A stretch of 44,074 nt of DNA from a virus: the IMG/VR virus record IMGVR_UViG_3300009173_000025, positions 1-44,074 of that record; one strand, given 5' to 3'. The stretch's first letter is position 1. Every line of letters starts with the position of its first letter. Position numbers and translations under genes: made by a program. Shown here piece after piece: positions 1 through 7,483 of this stretch. The notes under the pieces were generated by a model, which was not told the origin of the DNA, made no database searches, and saw only the letters and a list, made by a program, of their open reading frames with translations.

Positions 1-274
1 CATTCTTAAGATTCACTACAGAATCCTCTGGGTGGTCTAGCTCTCCAAGTGCTCTCTTCTCGTTAACAATCTTTGTATAATTTTTAACTTCTCGATTAAG
101 CACCTTATATGGATACACTCTTCCGTTTCCATTTAACTCGTCTGCCTTCTGCATGATACCAGTTAAATATAGTGCGCCGTTGGCGACTTCCCTTTTTTCT
201 TCTTCGGTAAGAAGATCATGGCAGACACCACCTTCACATAATTCATAATATTCTCTCAATAGAACTTTAGCCAT
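1..274 (-). CDS. 21: Prohead core protease, T4 gp21-like (N-terminal part; gene runs off the left edge)
   Basis: This is the head maturation protease, which cleaves scaffold and capsid proteins inside the prohead before DNA packaging. Only the first 91 codons lie in the window, read directly from the minus strand. Visible are TGIMQKADELNGNGRVYP (residues 38-55), the usual start of the phage prohead protease fold (peptidase S80-like), and ALGELDHPEDSVVNLK (75-90). His81 in the GELDHP motif is the expected catalytic histidine. The catalytic serine would lie beyond the window. The ATG at 274 has a GAGG ribosome-binding site at 284-287, nine bases upstream. It is the last gene of the portal-to-protease block, and T4 has the same order (20, 67, 68, 21). 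The family call is firm. Completeness cannot be judged. Confidence 0.88.
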   Translation of the reverse strand, partial: MAKVLLREYYELCEGGVCHDLLTEEEKREVANGALYLTGIMQKADELNGNGRVYPYKVLNREVKNYTKIVNEKRALGELDHPEDSVVNLKN

Positions 275-416
275 TTTTTTATTCCTCGTCAGCCCTGCAC
301 AAAAAGCAACTTATGCACAGGGCAAAGTTACCTACCCTTACAGCAGTGTCGAACAGGTTGAAGCATCCACTTCTCTAAGCTCGCATGACTTTCAATCATA
401 TTATTAGTAACCACAA
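275..416. other. Intergenic region upstream of the prohead protease
   Basis: This 142-base gap is the longest non-coding stretch of the window. It holds the protease ribosome-binding site (284-287) and a short inverted repeat (292-323). It also has a 23-codon minus-strand reading frame (328-399) with no convincing ribosome-binding site, which I do not call a gene. I see no tRNA and no clear promoter. Such a gap inside an otherwise gap-free gene train suggests a regulatory or processing site ahead of the protease and, presumably, the capsid gene. Confidence 0.6.
292..323 (-). other. Short inverted repeat (possible RNA hairpin) before the prohead protease
   Basis: GCCCTG at 292-297 is complementary to CAGGGC at 318-323, giving a 6-bp GC-rich stem. 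The pairing can be extended by CA/TG across a two-base bulge, leaving a loop of about 16 bases. On the minus-strand RNA the stem ends only a few bases before the GAGG ribosome-binding site of the protease. No run of U follows directly, so it is not a textbook intrinsic terminator. RNA processing, attenuation or translational control are all possible. Confidence 0.35.
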
Positions 417-728
417 TTATTCCTCCATTACATGAGATTGCTTAATCTTTAGTCCACCGTCATCAAACAACATATTAAGTACATAAGATGTTGCTGAGGA
501 CACACTGCCGCAAATTATAAAGTTTGCCACCGTGTACTCAAAACTAAATAGTTCCGTCCAGTGATTTATCCCACACAAAAACAAACCAACCCAAAATCCG
601 GTACACATCGGGCAATGAAAAAGCTCACCGAGTTTTCCTTTGGATGGTCGAACAGGGTCGAGGATAGAGGCATAGACTAACAGTTGTGTTAGACCGAACG
701 CAGACAAGACAAACCATAATAGCCCCAT
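417..728 (-). CDS. Small polytopic membrane protein with CPMC motif (DUF1360-like)
   Basis: A 103-residue protein with three hydrophobic stretches (about residues 1-22, 42-54 and 66-87), so probably an integral membrane protein. At the start of the second stretch it has HCPMCTGFWVG (38-48). A CPxC followed by a Trp-containing hydrophobic segment is characteristic of small DUF1360-type proteins of bacteria and phages, whose function is not established. The start ATG directly abuts the TAA stop of the upstream gene, with GGGAG as ribosome-binding site inside that gene, so translation is probably coupled. It sits between portal-linked genes and the prohead protease, an odd place for a membrane protein. 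Membrane anchoring of head assembly is only a guess. Confidence 0.7.
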   Translation of the reverse strand: MGLLWFVLSAFGLTQLLVYASILDPVRPSKGKLGELFHCPMCTGFWVGLFLCGINHWTELFSFEYTVANFIICGSVSSATSYVLNMLFDDGGLKIKQSHVMEE

Positions 729-1310
729 TTATTCACTCCCAGCTTCGGGTGTGTTTCCCCTCTGTTTGTACCACGCTCCCAGCGGGTCGGAAGGGTGAAC
801 ACCCTTCACTCGCTCTTGAGGAACCTCGCCCAACTCTGTAGAGGCTTGATCGTCTGGATTAGTTAATCTTTCTGTTTCTTGATCTTCGATTGCTTTGGTG
901 TATGCGAAATAAGGTCTTTCTTCTTCGATCCATTTGCCGACACTAAAGACAACCGTTTGTAGTGGGTCTGCTCCGCTGGCAGATTCGGTAGGGAATTTTC
1001 CCTCCAAAGAACCGTATACGTTTCCACCCCGAATTGAGTCTGGCATCACCACTCCGTTTTGGGAAAGATATTTAAAAAGCCGATCTTGTGAATCATATAC
1101 ATCATCATCAAAATTATCTTTTGCCAAGGCGAGGACTTTGCCATCTTGAGGCATTACAACAATGTCCATATCTAAGTGATCCAAAATCATAATATTGCCG
1201 TCCATAGTCTTTCTTACGACCATTTCCATCGAAGGATGACGTGGCTCTTCAGCCGCCGCTTCTTCTTGCGCCTTGACTGCCTCTTCGCCCACGGCAATAT
1301 TAATAGACAT
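729..1310 (-). CDS. Hypothetical protein between portal and protease genes
   Basis: A 193-residue soluble protein of no family I recognise. The N-terminus is Ala/Glu-rich (about residues 8-24). The centre contains a possible small beta domain, and the C-terminal 50 residues are polar and look disordered. The ATG overlaps the stop codon of the upstream gene by one base (TAATG), indicating translational coupling. Its slot, between portal and prohead protease, is where T4 carries the prohead-core genes 67 and 68. A core or head-assembly role is therefore plausible by synteny only, because I see no sequence similarity that proves it. Confidence 0.65.
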   Translation of the reverse strand: MSINIAVGEEAVKAQEEAAAEEPRHPSMEMVVRKTMDGNIMILDHLDMDIVVMPQDGKVLALAKDNFDDDVYDSQDRLFKYLSQNGVVMPDSIRGGNVYGSLEGKFPTESASGADPLQTVVFSVGKWIEEERPYFAYTKAIEDQETERLTNPDDQASTELGEVPQERVKGVHPSDPLGAWYKQRGNTPEAGSE

Positions 1311-2125
1311 TACTCTATAACCTCTCTTGCCAACTCTTGAATCTTTAAAACCTTACGAATCTGTTCTTCATTAATCTTACTGTCCTTGAATGAATTTAAT
1401 ATTTCCAAAACACGGTCGGTGTTATCCAACATGGATTTGTCGTTCTTAATTTCTCTTGTTTTCTTAGACTTGATTACGGCTTTGCGTAGCCTACCAATTT
1501 CTTCATTCAAGTATGTCTTCAATGCAATTCCATTATCGGTAGCCGAGAAGACGTATCTTTTTAAAATCTCTTTTTGTTCTTCATGTAAGCCGTCATATGC
1601 ATCGTTAAACTTTTTAGCAAATGTCCGATAAGTTAAATTGCTAATTGGTTGCAGATTATCAACACCCGCATCCGATGACATTTTATCAATAATATTAGAC
1701 TCTAACATCACCCTGCTTTTAATTGAAGCTGTCTCGTCAAACATTTGAGAAATCGTAGCCAAGTATTTATAATTTGGAACAAAGTTTCCGAAGACGCTTG
1801 GAGACAATTCTTGATTAACATCGTTGATTAATTCGGACTGGGCATCATAAAGACCTTCGCCAGAAATTACCTTCCTTTGATAGTGTGCTTCATGAAGAAT
1901 TTTTTCTGCCACCCGTTTTTCCACGGAGGTTGTTTCGCTTAAGGATTTATATAGTTGTAGATCCCTGTCGAGCGTACTCCCCTTTTTGAAATGCTTTCTA
2001 ATGATAGAAACCGCAGCAGACTTTTTCCCATTATTTTTAGAAACCACCGCCTTGGTCAATTCTTTTACAAGAACCTCATATAAGAATGCTGTATTTCGTT
2101 TTTTATTATGCTTATGTCTCATCAT
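1310..2125 (-). CDS. Hypothetical head-region protein, directly downstream of portal
   Basis: A lysine-rich, mostly helical protein with a strongly basic N-terminus (MRHKHNKKRNTAFLYEVLVK). I associate this type of N-terminus with uncharacterised proteins of marine T4-like phages, but that is from memory, not a search. The frame is open to a GTG at 2137. I prefer ATG at 2125 (or the adjacent ATG at 2122), because it gives a shorter overlap with the portal stop at 2112-2114. With the 2125 start the product is 271 residues. The gene overlaps the portal end and ends in a TAATG junction with the next gene. By position it may be a prohead-core or portal-associated factor. Confidence 0.65.
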   Translation of the reverse strand: MMRHKHNKKRNTAFLYEVLVKELTKAVVSKNNGKKSAAVSIIRKHFKKGSTLDRDLQLYKSLSETTSVEKRVAEKILHEAHYQRKVISGEGLYDAQSELINDVNQELSPSVFGNFVPNYKYLATISQMFDETASIKSRVMLESNIIDKMSSDAGVDNLQPISNLTYRTFAKKFNDAYDGLHEEQKEILKRYVFSATDNGIALKTYLNEEIGRLRKAVIKSKKTREIKNDKSMLDNTDRVLEILNSFKDSKINEEQIRKVLKIQELAREVIE

Positions 2126-4064
2126 TCTTTTTCTCACTTTCTTTCTTCTCCATGTCGGAAATAAGACGATTGACCTCTGCCGTCACATTCAATATCTCTT
2201 GTTCCTGTAATTGTTCCTGCACATCATAATTAGTTGCTTCTAAAGATTCAGACAAATTTGCTAAGCCCATTAATTCTAAAGAACCCTTGTGTGTATTTCT
2301 TGGTGTATTAGAAGCTAATTCTGCTGACCACTTAGCGTTGTTATGTCTTTTTCGTCCACCAACGTTTCGACGGTCGCCGCCCTGCTGTGGCTTGCCTTTG
2401 TGTGTCTTAGGAACGTGGCGTTTGCCCCTAGAACGTGGCGTTGTTGTGGATATAGTTCCATCATCACGCTTTGCTGGTGCCGCAAGGAGAGTTTCGTCAC
2501 CCTCTTCACCTTCATCACCACCAAGGTCATCGTCACCACCAAGGTCATCGTCACCACCAAGGTCATCTAAGCCGCCGCCGCCGTCGTCGCCTTCACCGCC
2601 TGCGCCCTCTTCGCCTGCTGCTTCAAGTGAGGCATCAAATAACTTATCAAAATATTGTTCTCTCTGGTTCTTAAGGAATTCTTCATCAGACATTCCAAGT
2701 AATTTAGTTGCAATCCATCGCCGGGAGAAGAAGCCCTCTGTTGCTGCCGAAGCTACATCAAACTTTGTGTTCCAGTGCTCCAACTCTTGAAGCTCTGCAA
2801 TTTTTGACGGGTTGTTCAACGATAATTTAAAAGTCACCAAGTCTTCGCCTCGGTATCCTAAAGTATAAAGATGGACAACTCCAATTTTTTCTAGCTCGCT
2901 GACAACCGCCCGTTGTAATCTAGTAATTGTTCTTGCAAACCTAATATCTTTCTGAGCTAAGGTTGTTTTATCGTCATCGCCGCCTTCGCCGCCGACGCCC
3001 TGTGTTAGATAAGACGGCGGAACCTTCAACGCAGAAAACAATTTATCTCTTAAATATTTTACATCATCAATGTCAGTAGCGTGTGCTCCACCGGGGAGAT
3101 TTTCAATCCTAGTTCGGGAGTCGTTGCGAATGGGAACGAAAAAATCTTCGTCAACGCTCATTGGGTTGTAGCGCAAATCAACTCGACCCGTATTGGGATC
3201 GACAACTTGATTGCGCTTCATCGTAGTTTTAATTCTCTCCATATATTGCTCAATGTCTTGTGGTGCAATATTGCCCACATCAACATAAAAAACTTTGCGC
3301 TCCGGTGAACGGACAATACGATAAGCCATCATAGCATCTTCAAGAAGTGTCAACTGTCTCCAGATGCGACGGGCTGGTTCTAGGACCGACGTGCCGTATG
3401 GAGCATATTTGTCATTTCCTAAAACTCTAAAGTGTGCAATCTGCCAATTTTCAAAAGTCACGCCACCAGAGTTCCACTGATATTGAACGTAATTTGGATT
3501 TGTTGGATCTTCTCCTTCTAACCTTTCAACCTCTTGTGGAGGCAAAGCAATAGTATTAAGGATTCCCAGCTTCTCATCAATATTTAAATAAAGAAAAAAG
3601 TCTCCAAATTTACACATCGTTCGTGCCCAACCAAACAAGTTGTGCTCGACATTAACAACATTAGAAAATAAAGATTTTAGAATATCCTTAATCTCTCGGT
3701 TTGCAGTTGTGACAGTGAGCAAATCATTAAGCACGGTGGAGGTTGTCATTTCATCGGCATAAATATCTAACGCAGATGCAATCTCTGGCATGTATTCCAT
3801 TTGTTCAAAGTCTATATAACGAGCAGCCTTATCCGCCATCCGAATTGCTTCTGAACCAAGACCGTCCAAGGGACCGGAAGCACTCTTCTTAAACTGTAAT
3901 CCCGACGTTGATTGAAATTCGTTTGCATACTTATCGAGTTGCTTTCTTCTAAATCGGCGCTGCGTCTGTGCCCGGTACTTTACAATAGGACCGGAGAACA
4001 AACGAGTCAGTTGCCTAAATAAAATAGACTCATCATTTTTTGGATTTAATCTTCTATCTGCCAT
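2112..4064 (-). CDS. 20: Portal vertex protein, T4 gp20-like, with acidic and basic C-terminal extension
   Basis: The portal is the dodecameric ring at one capsid vertex that nucleates head assembly and is the channel for DNA. The 650 residues carry classic gp20 signatures: EDAMMAYRIVRSPERKVFY (about 243-262), followed by DVGN, then the DEDFFVPIRND and IENLPGG segments (about 299-325) and DVKYLRDKLFSALKVP. After the conserved core comes an unusual tail. It has a Gly/Asp tract with three DDLGGD units (about 500-517), then a basic stretch rich in Arg, Lys, His and Gly (about 540-571), then a helical end. T4 gp20 is about 524 residues, so the extra length is in this tail. It follows the terminase by 15 bp, with AAGGA as ribosome-binding site. 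Confidence 0.93.
   Translation of the reverse strand: MADRRLNPKNDESILFRQLTRLFSGPIVKYRAQTQRRFRRKQLDKYANEFQSTSGLQFKKSASGPLDGLGSEAIRMADKAARYIDFEQMEYMPEIASALDIYADEMTTSTVLNDLLTVTTANREIKDILKSLFSNVVNVEHNLFGWARTMCKFGDFFLYLNIDEKLGILNTIALPPQEVERLEGEDPTNPNYVQYQWNSGGVTFENWQIAHFRVLGNDKYAPYGTSVLEPARRIWRQLTLLEDAMMAYRIVRSPERKVFYVDVGNIAPQDIEQYMERIKTTMKRNQVVDPNTGRVDLRYNPMSVDEDFFVPIRNDSRTRIENLPGGAHATDIDDVKYLRDKLFSALKVPPSYLTQGVGGEGGDDDKTTLAQKDIRFARTITRLQRAVVSELEKIGVVHLYTLGYRGEDLVTFKLSLNNPSKIAELQELEHWNTKFDVASAATEGFFSRRWIATKLLGMSDEEFLKNQREQYFDKLFDASLEAAGEEGAGGEGDDGGGGLDDLGGDDDLGGDDDLGGDEGEEGDETLLAAPAKRDDGTISTTTPRSRGKRHVPKTHKGKPQQGGDRRNVGGRKRHNNAKWSAELASNTPRNTHKGSLELMGLANLSESLEATNYDVQEQLQEQEILNVTAEVNRLISDMEKKESEKKNDET
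2515..2567 (-). repeat. Tandem 18-bp repeat (three units) inside the portal gene
   Basis: The plus-strand unit TCACCACCAAGGTCATCG occurs three times in a row without a mismatch (2515-2532, 2533-2550, 2551-2567; the last lacks one base). It encodes the DDLGGD repeats of the portal tail. Identity at the base level suggests recent slippage expansion, so copy number may vary between relatives. Confidence 0.92.
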
Positions 4065-4079
4065 TTCTTTTCCTTACCG

Positions 4080-5657
4080 TTATCCTTTAGTGAGCCACAA
4101 AAACGGGTCCATCTGTTCTTTTATATCTCGTCGCTTTTGGTCAGCATCATAATTATTCATACCGGGTATTGTTGAGGTAAAGGTTGTGTTGCTCCTAGAG
4201 AACCCAGCGAGAAGAGCCTTCTTATATTCTAAATCTCGTTGACCTCCGACCAATGCTGTATCTCTTACCCAACAGGCTATAGCCAGAGCCATAACCAAAT
4301 CATCATTATACCCTTTCATAGCTTCTGGCTTTCCATTGTTCCAGATAAACGTCTTAATCTCTGTAATAGTTCTACCTGAGTTAATTATAATTAGTTTGTT
4401 CCGAATGAATTCCTCTAATTTTGCTATAATCAAAGGTCTAGTTTTCATAGAAGTCGTAAACCCCGGCACTGCATTTGACCGTGACTCAGCTTGATATTGT
4501 TCAATGTATTCGTGCGTTGATTTAATTGAGTGGTATACGTTGGGATATTCTCTTTCTATCAATTTCGTTAAAACAGCATAGCCCACATTGTTGTTCTCCA
4601 CGACAATCATACAGTTCCCATACGAAGCACCAGCATCAAACAATATATTTGCAAACAAATCTAAGTCGGGCTTCCCACGATATTCTGCCACCTGTTCCAT
4701 GTTCGTCACATCAATGATGTGAAAAGTTGAAAAATCTTTTCCGTCGCCACGGGCAACATCGGCAGAAACTATATATGAATTTGCCGGATCAAAGTTTTTC
4801 CAAATATAAAGATTTCTATCAAACCCTGCTCTATGTTCTGGCTTCGCAGTTAAAGTTGACAACCTTTGAATATCTTGAGGGTGGATGACTGTCTCGCCAG
4901 ACATGTTGAAGTTGCACTCAAGCTCTTGTGCAATTTCCCTTTTCGCCATGTTGCGAGTTTCTTTTTCATACCACGCCATGTCTCGTTCTGGGTGTACATC
5001 CCACGGCAGGATCGTCGGGAAGAAGTCATTCATGCCTTCGTCGGCTTCTGAATATGCTTTATGGAACCAGTTCCCAACGCCGTTGGGCGTTGACAGTGCA
5101 ATACAGCTACCACCAGTTGATAGGGTGGGATAAAGACCCGCCCACAGTTCTTCTAGTCCCTCAATGTGTGCCGCTTCGTCCAACACCAACAAGGAAAGAG
5201 CCTCAGAACGTCCAGCATCGGCAGACGTTGATGAGGCTTTAATGAATGAACCATTTGTAAGCTCAAACGAAGTTCTATTATCTACCTCGACATGAGCAAT
5301 TTTTAACCAATCAGGAATATGCTTTAAAATGTTTTTTACTTTCTTGACAAGGTTTGTTGCCGTGCCAAACTTGGTTGCCATAACGAGAACGCTCTTGTCT
5401 CGATGGAACATCATCAGCCAAACAATATATCCAGAAACGATTGTTGAAATGCCTAGCTGTCTAGCTTTAAGAATAACTGCGAATCTATGGTCTTTGAAGT
5501 TTTGAAGGAGGTCGTCTTGAAAAGGGTACGTCTTAAATGAAATCAAACCACGTTCAGGATGGGCAATCTTCCCATAATTATTAAGAAAGTAAACAGGATC
5601 TTTTCCACACTTTACAATTTCTCTGACAATTTCTTCCTTGGTTGGCTGATAAGACAT
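4080..5657 (-). CDS. 17: Terminase large subunit (packaging ATPase and nuclease), T4 gp17-like
   Basis: The motor that cuts concatemeric DNA and pumps it through the portal. In 525 residues the ATPase shows a Walker A variant KARQLGIST (64-72), Walker B LLVLDE (156-161) and a coupling motif STPNG (189-193). The RNase H-like nuclease half shows SADVARGDGKDFS with Asp300, VVENNNVGY with Glu354, and GYNDDLVMALAIACW with Asp452/453, matching the acidic active site of the family. Length is slightly below T4 gp17 (610). The portal gene follows after 15 bp. No sheath or tube genes lie between terminase and portal, unlike T4. No small-terminase gene is obvious, although the 97-codon gene just upstream is in the position where one would be expected. 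Confidence 0.95.
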   Translation of the reverse strand: MSYQPTKEEIVREIVKCGKDPVYFLNNYGKIAHPERGLISFKTYPFQDDLLQNFKDHRFAVILKARQLGISTIVSGYIVWLMMFHRDKSVLVMATKFGTATNLVKKVKNILKHIPDWLKIAHVEVDNRTSFELTNGSFIKASSTSADAGRSEALSLLVLDEAAHIEGLEELWAGLYPTLSTGGSCIALSTPNGVGNWFHKAYSEADEGMNDFFPTILPWDVHPERDMAWYEKETRNMAKREIAQELECNFNMSGETVIHPQDIQRLSTLTAKPEHRAGFDRNLYIWKNFDPANSYIVSADVARGDGKDFSTFHIIDVTNMEQVAEYRGKPDLDLFANILFDAGASYGNCMIVVENNNVGYAVLTKLIEREYPNVYHSIKSTHEYIEQYQAESRSNAVPGFTTSMKTRPLIIAKLEEFIRNKLIIINSGRTITEIKTFIWNNGKPEAMKGYNDDLVMALAIACWVRDTALVGGQRDLEYKKALLAGFSRSNTTFTSTIPGMNNYDADQKRRDIKEQMDPFLWLTKG

Positions 5658-5678
5658 TCATTCTCTCTCTATTCTCTT

Positions 5679-5972
5679 TTAAAAATCTGACGGATTGTAC
5701 TCTTCCACTTCGTCGTTGCCGTCGAAGGGGATTTCATATTGTTGGATAATAAAGAGAAGTAGCTCCTGCACTAGCGATTTTTCCATTGCCTGCACAAGAT
5801 TTTCAAAAGCCTCTTGTGGTTCCATAGCATTGAGAATAGCATCAACCATTTCAAACGTTTTGTTATCAGAGGCTTCGTTTTTGACTACAGTTCGCCTGTT
5901 ATTAAATCGAGAAAGTTCTTCAGAGATAATCTCCTTTAACCTCGTCTTGGTAATTTTCATTTGATTAGCCAT
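5679..5972 (-). CDS. Small acidic protein upstream of large terminase, unknown function
   Basis: A 97-residue, acidic, predicted all-helical protein. It opens with MKITKTRLKEIISEEL (5-20), a charged amphipathic helix like that at the start of the 249-residue protein at 6734-7483. The C-terminus is very acidic. The start ATG overlaps the upstream stop by one base (TAATG). Its position directly before the large terminase makes a small terminase subunit conceivable, but I see no helix-turn-helix or other proof. A structural or scaffold peptide is equally possible. Confidence 0.6.
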   Translation of the reverse strand: MANQMKITKTRLKEIISEELSRFNNRRTVVKNEASDNKTFEMVDAILNAMEPQEAFENLVQAMEKSLVQELLLFIIQQYEIPFDGNDEVEEYNPSDF

Positions 5973-6529
5973 TATTCTTCATCCCCTTGTTTTCTACTAT
6001 CAGCTTGATTCTTCTTTGCACCTGAACCAACCTCGTCGCCCATCTTGAGCCAACTTTTAAAATTCTTATCAACACTGTCGTCGCTTTCGTTTTCTAAAAT
6101 GTCAACATCTTTTCCAAAGCCGCCAATTTTAAAATCTTGCCTAGCGACAACTGCGCTTCTGACTCGGCTAATGGTCTGCACCTTAACATCTACTTCACCC
6201 TCTTTAGTAAGACCAAGGTGTGAGCCAATATTTTTTCGGTATTGCTTCTTAATGTGAGAAACAACCGAATCAATATATCCGCTCATCTCGTTTTCAAAAC
6301 CATTGGAATGCACCTCTTTGAGTTTTACATCAGAGTGATAATAGACACACAGCTTCTCGTTATCAAACTTCACAGCGAAGCCGTCAACAACCCTACTGTC
6401 CGTAATTGGAATCTCTTCCTCTCTGCGTAAACCAATTTTTACTGGTTCACCCTTCTCGTCCAGAGCACCATCGTGCATTTTAGTTAAAATGTCCGAAATG
6501 CCTCTTACAATTTCTAATACATCAGCCAT
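5972..6529 (-). CDS. Hypothetical protein in packaging block
   Basis: A 185-residue protein starting MADVLEIVRGISDILTKMHD. The frame stays open to 6610, but the ATG at 6529 has a good ribosome-binding site (AGGAG, 6540-6544) and avoids a long overlap with the upstream gene, so I take it as the start. Around residues 25-75 is a segment that looks alpha/beta (KIGLRREEEIPITDSRVVDG). The C-terminal 40 residues are polar and probably disordered. I do not recognise the family. The gene lies between a histone-like peptide and the terminase pair and is coupled to the next gene by TAATG, so it is probably a late virion or packaging protein. Confidence 0.65.
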   Translation of the reverse strand: MADVLEIVRGISDILTKMHDGALDEKGEPVKIGLRREEEIPITDSRVVDGFAVKFDNEKLCVYYHSDVKLKEVHSNGFENEMSGYIDSVVSHIKKQYRKNIGSHLGLTKEGEVDVKVQTISRVRSAVVARQDFKIGGFGKDVDILENESDDSVDKNFKSWLKMGDEVGSGAKKNQADSRKQGDEE

Positions 6530-6539
6530 GTCATTAACT

Positions 6540-6544
6540 CTCCT
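6540..6544 (-). promoter_or_regulatory. Ribosome-binding site that fixes the start at 6529
   Basis: AGGAG on the minus strand, ten bases before the ATG at 6529. No similar site precedes the upstream in-frame start at 6610, so this decides the start of the 185-residue protein. Confidence 0.7.
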
Positions 6545-6737
6545 ATTCTGACTGTTCGCTTTTAAGGTCTTGAACTTTCGCCCGTAAGTCCTTAAGCAAA
6601 GCACGAACAACTTGGGCTTGCTTTCTCACACGAACACCAGCAGAGGCATTTCCTTTTTCTTCAAATTTGCCAGCATCTTTTCGTGTCTCTTCCAATTTAC
6701 TAATAGCTTCTTCTAAAATCTCGCTTACCTTCTTCAT
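6543..6737 (-). CDS. Histone H1-like (Hc1-type) DNA-binding peptide
   Basis: A 64-residue lysine/arginine-rich helical protein. KGNASAGVRVRKQAQVVRAL (28-47) strongly resembles the core of the chlamydial Hc1 histone family, in which a KGN-(A)-A-x-R-V-R motif lies between two charged helices. Hc1-like proteins bind and compact DNA. This one lacks the long Lys/Ala tail of bacterial Hc1, so it is only the globular core. It starts with an ATGA overlap on the upstream gene. Its placement among packaging genes suggests that it is packaged with, or condenses, the genome, or that it affects host chromatin. A plain coiled-coil assembly peptide is the alternative. Confidence 0.65.
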   Translation of the reverse strand: MKKVSEILEEAISKLEETRKDAGKFEEKGNASAGVRVRKQAQVVRALLKDLRAKVQDLKSEQSE

Positions 6738-7483
6738 GATCGTTTTCTCCTTTTACTTTTTATTACAGCTTCTTTCAAAACCTTCAATTGTGCTTTGGTA
6801 ATTGCACCTGACTTAATAGCTTTGGTGATTGCTTCTTTCAAGGCTTGTTCGGCAGAGCCTTTGTTGTCGGTTGCACCAACAGCATCAGAAAAGAAGTCTA
6901 AAAGAGCTTCACCAAACTCAGGCTTGCTGCTGAAAATTTTCTCAACTGCAACTTTTACAAGTTTGTGATCTCGGAATACTTCCAAGGCTCTAAGTTGAGT
7001 CTTGTCCATTTCCGCTTTCTGAACCGTGCCGCCCTGTTCGTGGGCGCTACCAACGCCCTCGCCGCTATCAATCTTGTCTTCAATCTTATCAGCCACATCG
7101 CCAATGTCTTCTAACTCGTCGCCGGATTCTTCTGCGCCATCCTGCTTTCCAGCAGCTACAGCAGCTTCATCTGCGAGGTCGCCAAGGCTACTGACCGCAT
7201 CCTTTTGCTTGTCTGGGTCCATCTTGGCAAATTCTTCCGCTTCCGGTACTTCTTCAGTTGCCGCCTCTGCCGCTTCCGGTGGGACAAAATTTTGTTTAAC
7301 CATTTGATCTAACTGGTCGGCGTAGTTTGTCAACATCGCCTGATAATAATTGGCAATACCCTTGCCAGCCGATTTCAAAGAATCCATAACTCCCTCATCA
7401 AGACCTTGTGGGTACTTCTCTTTCATATAGGAAATTAGCTCTTCATCGAAAACCTCTTTGATCTTCTCTCGTTTAATAGTCAT
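6734..7483 (-). CDS. Acidic helical protein, possible prohead core/scaffold protein
   Basis: A 249-residue protein with three visible parts. The N-terminal helix is MTIKREKIKEVFDEEL (1-16). A long low-complexity Ala/Glu/Asp-rich middle (about 70-160) follows. The C-terminal helical domain ends in a basic tail (KSKRRKRS). A flexible acidic centre with helical ends is common in phage scaffold or core proteins, but there is no diagnostic motif. The ATG at 7483 has a strong ribosome-binding site (GGGGAG). The end overlaps the Hc1-like gene by ATGA, so the two are probably translated together. The N-terminus resembles that of the 97-residue protein upstream of the terminase. Confidence 0.6.
   Translation of the reverse strand: MTIKREKIKEVFDEELISYMKEKYPQGLDEGVMDSLKSAGKGIANYYQAMLTNYADQLDQMVKQNFVPPEAAEAATEEVPEAEEFAKMDPDKQKDAVSSLGDLADEAAVAAGKQDGAEESGDELEDIGDVADKIEDKIDSGEGVGSAHEQGGTVQKAEMDKTQLRALEVFRDHKLVKVAVEKIFSSKPEFGEALLDFFSDAVGATDNKGSAEQALKEAITKAIKSGAITKAQLKVLKEAVIKSKRRKRS

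Noticed and set aside
328-399. A 23-codon minus-strand frame in the largest gap
   Set aside because: No Shine-Dalgarno site, no recognisable sequence and very short; chance is the simplest explanation.
1764-1771. TATAAATA on the minus strand, identical to the T4 late promoter core
   Set aside because: It lies inside a coding region, where it encodes part of NYKYL. I found no matching elements before other gene clusters, so promoter use is unsupported.
2287-2790. A 167-codon plus-strand open frame opposite the portal C-terminus
   Set aside because: It is a low-complexity Ser/Pro shadow of the repeat-rich portal tail, has no plausible ribosome-binding site and runs against 44 kb of one-directional genes.
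6530-6610. Upstream extension of the 185-residue protein to a start at 6610
   Set aside because: It would overlap the Hc1-like gene by 68 bases, and the ATG at 6529 has the better ribosome-binding site.
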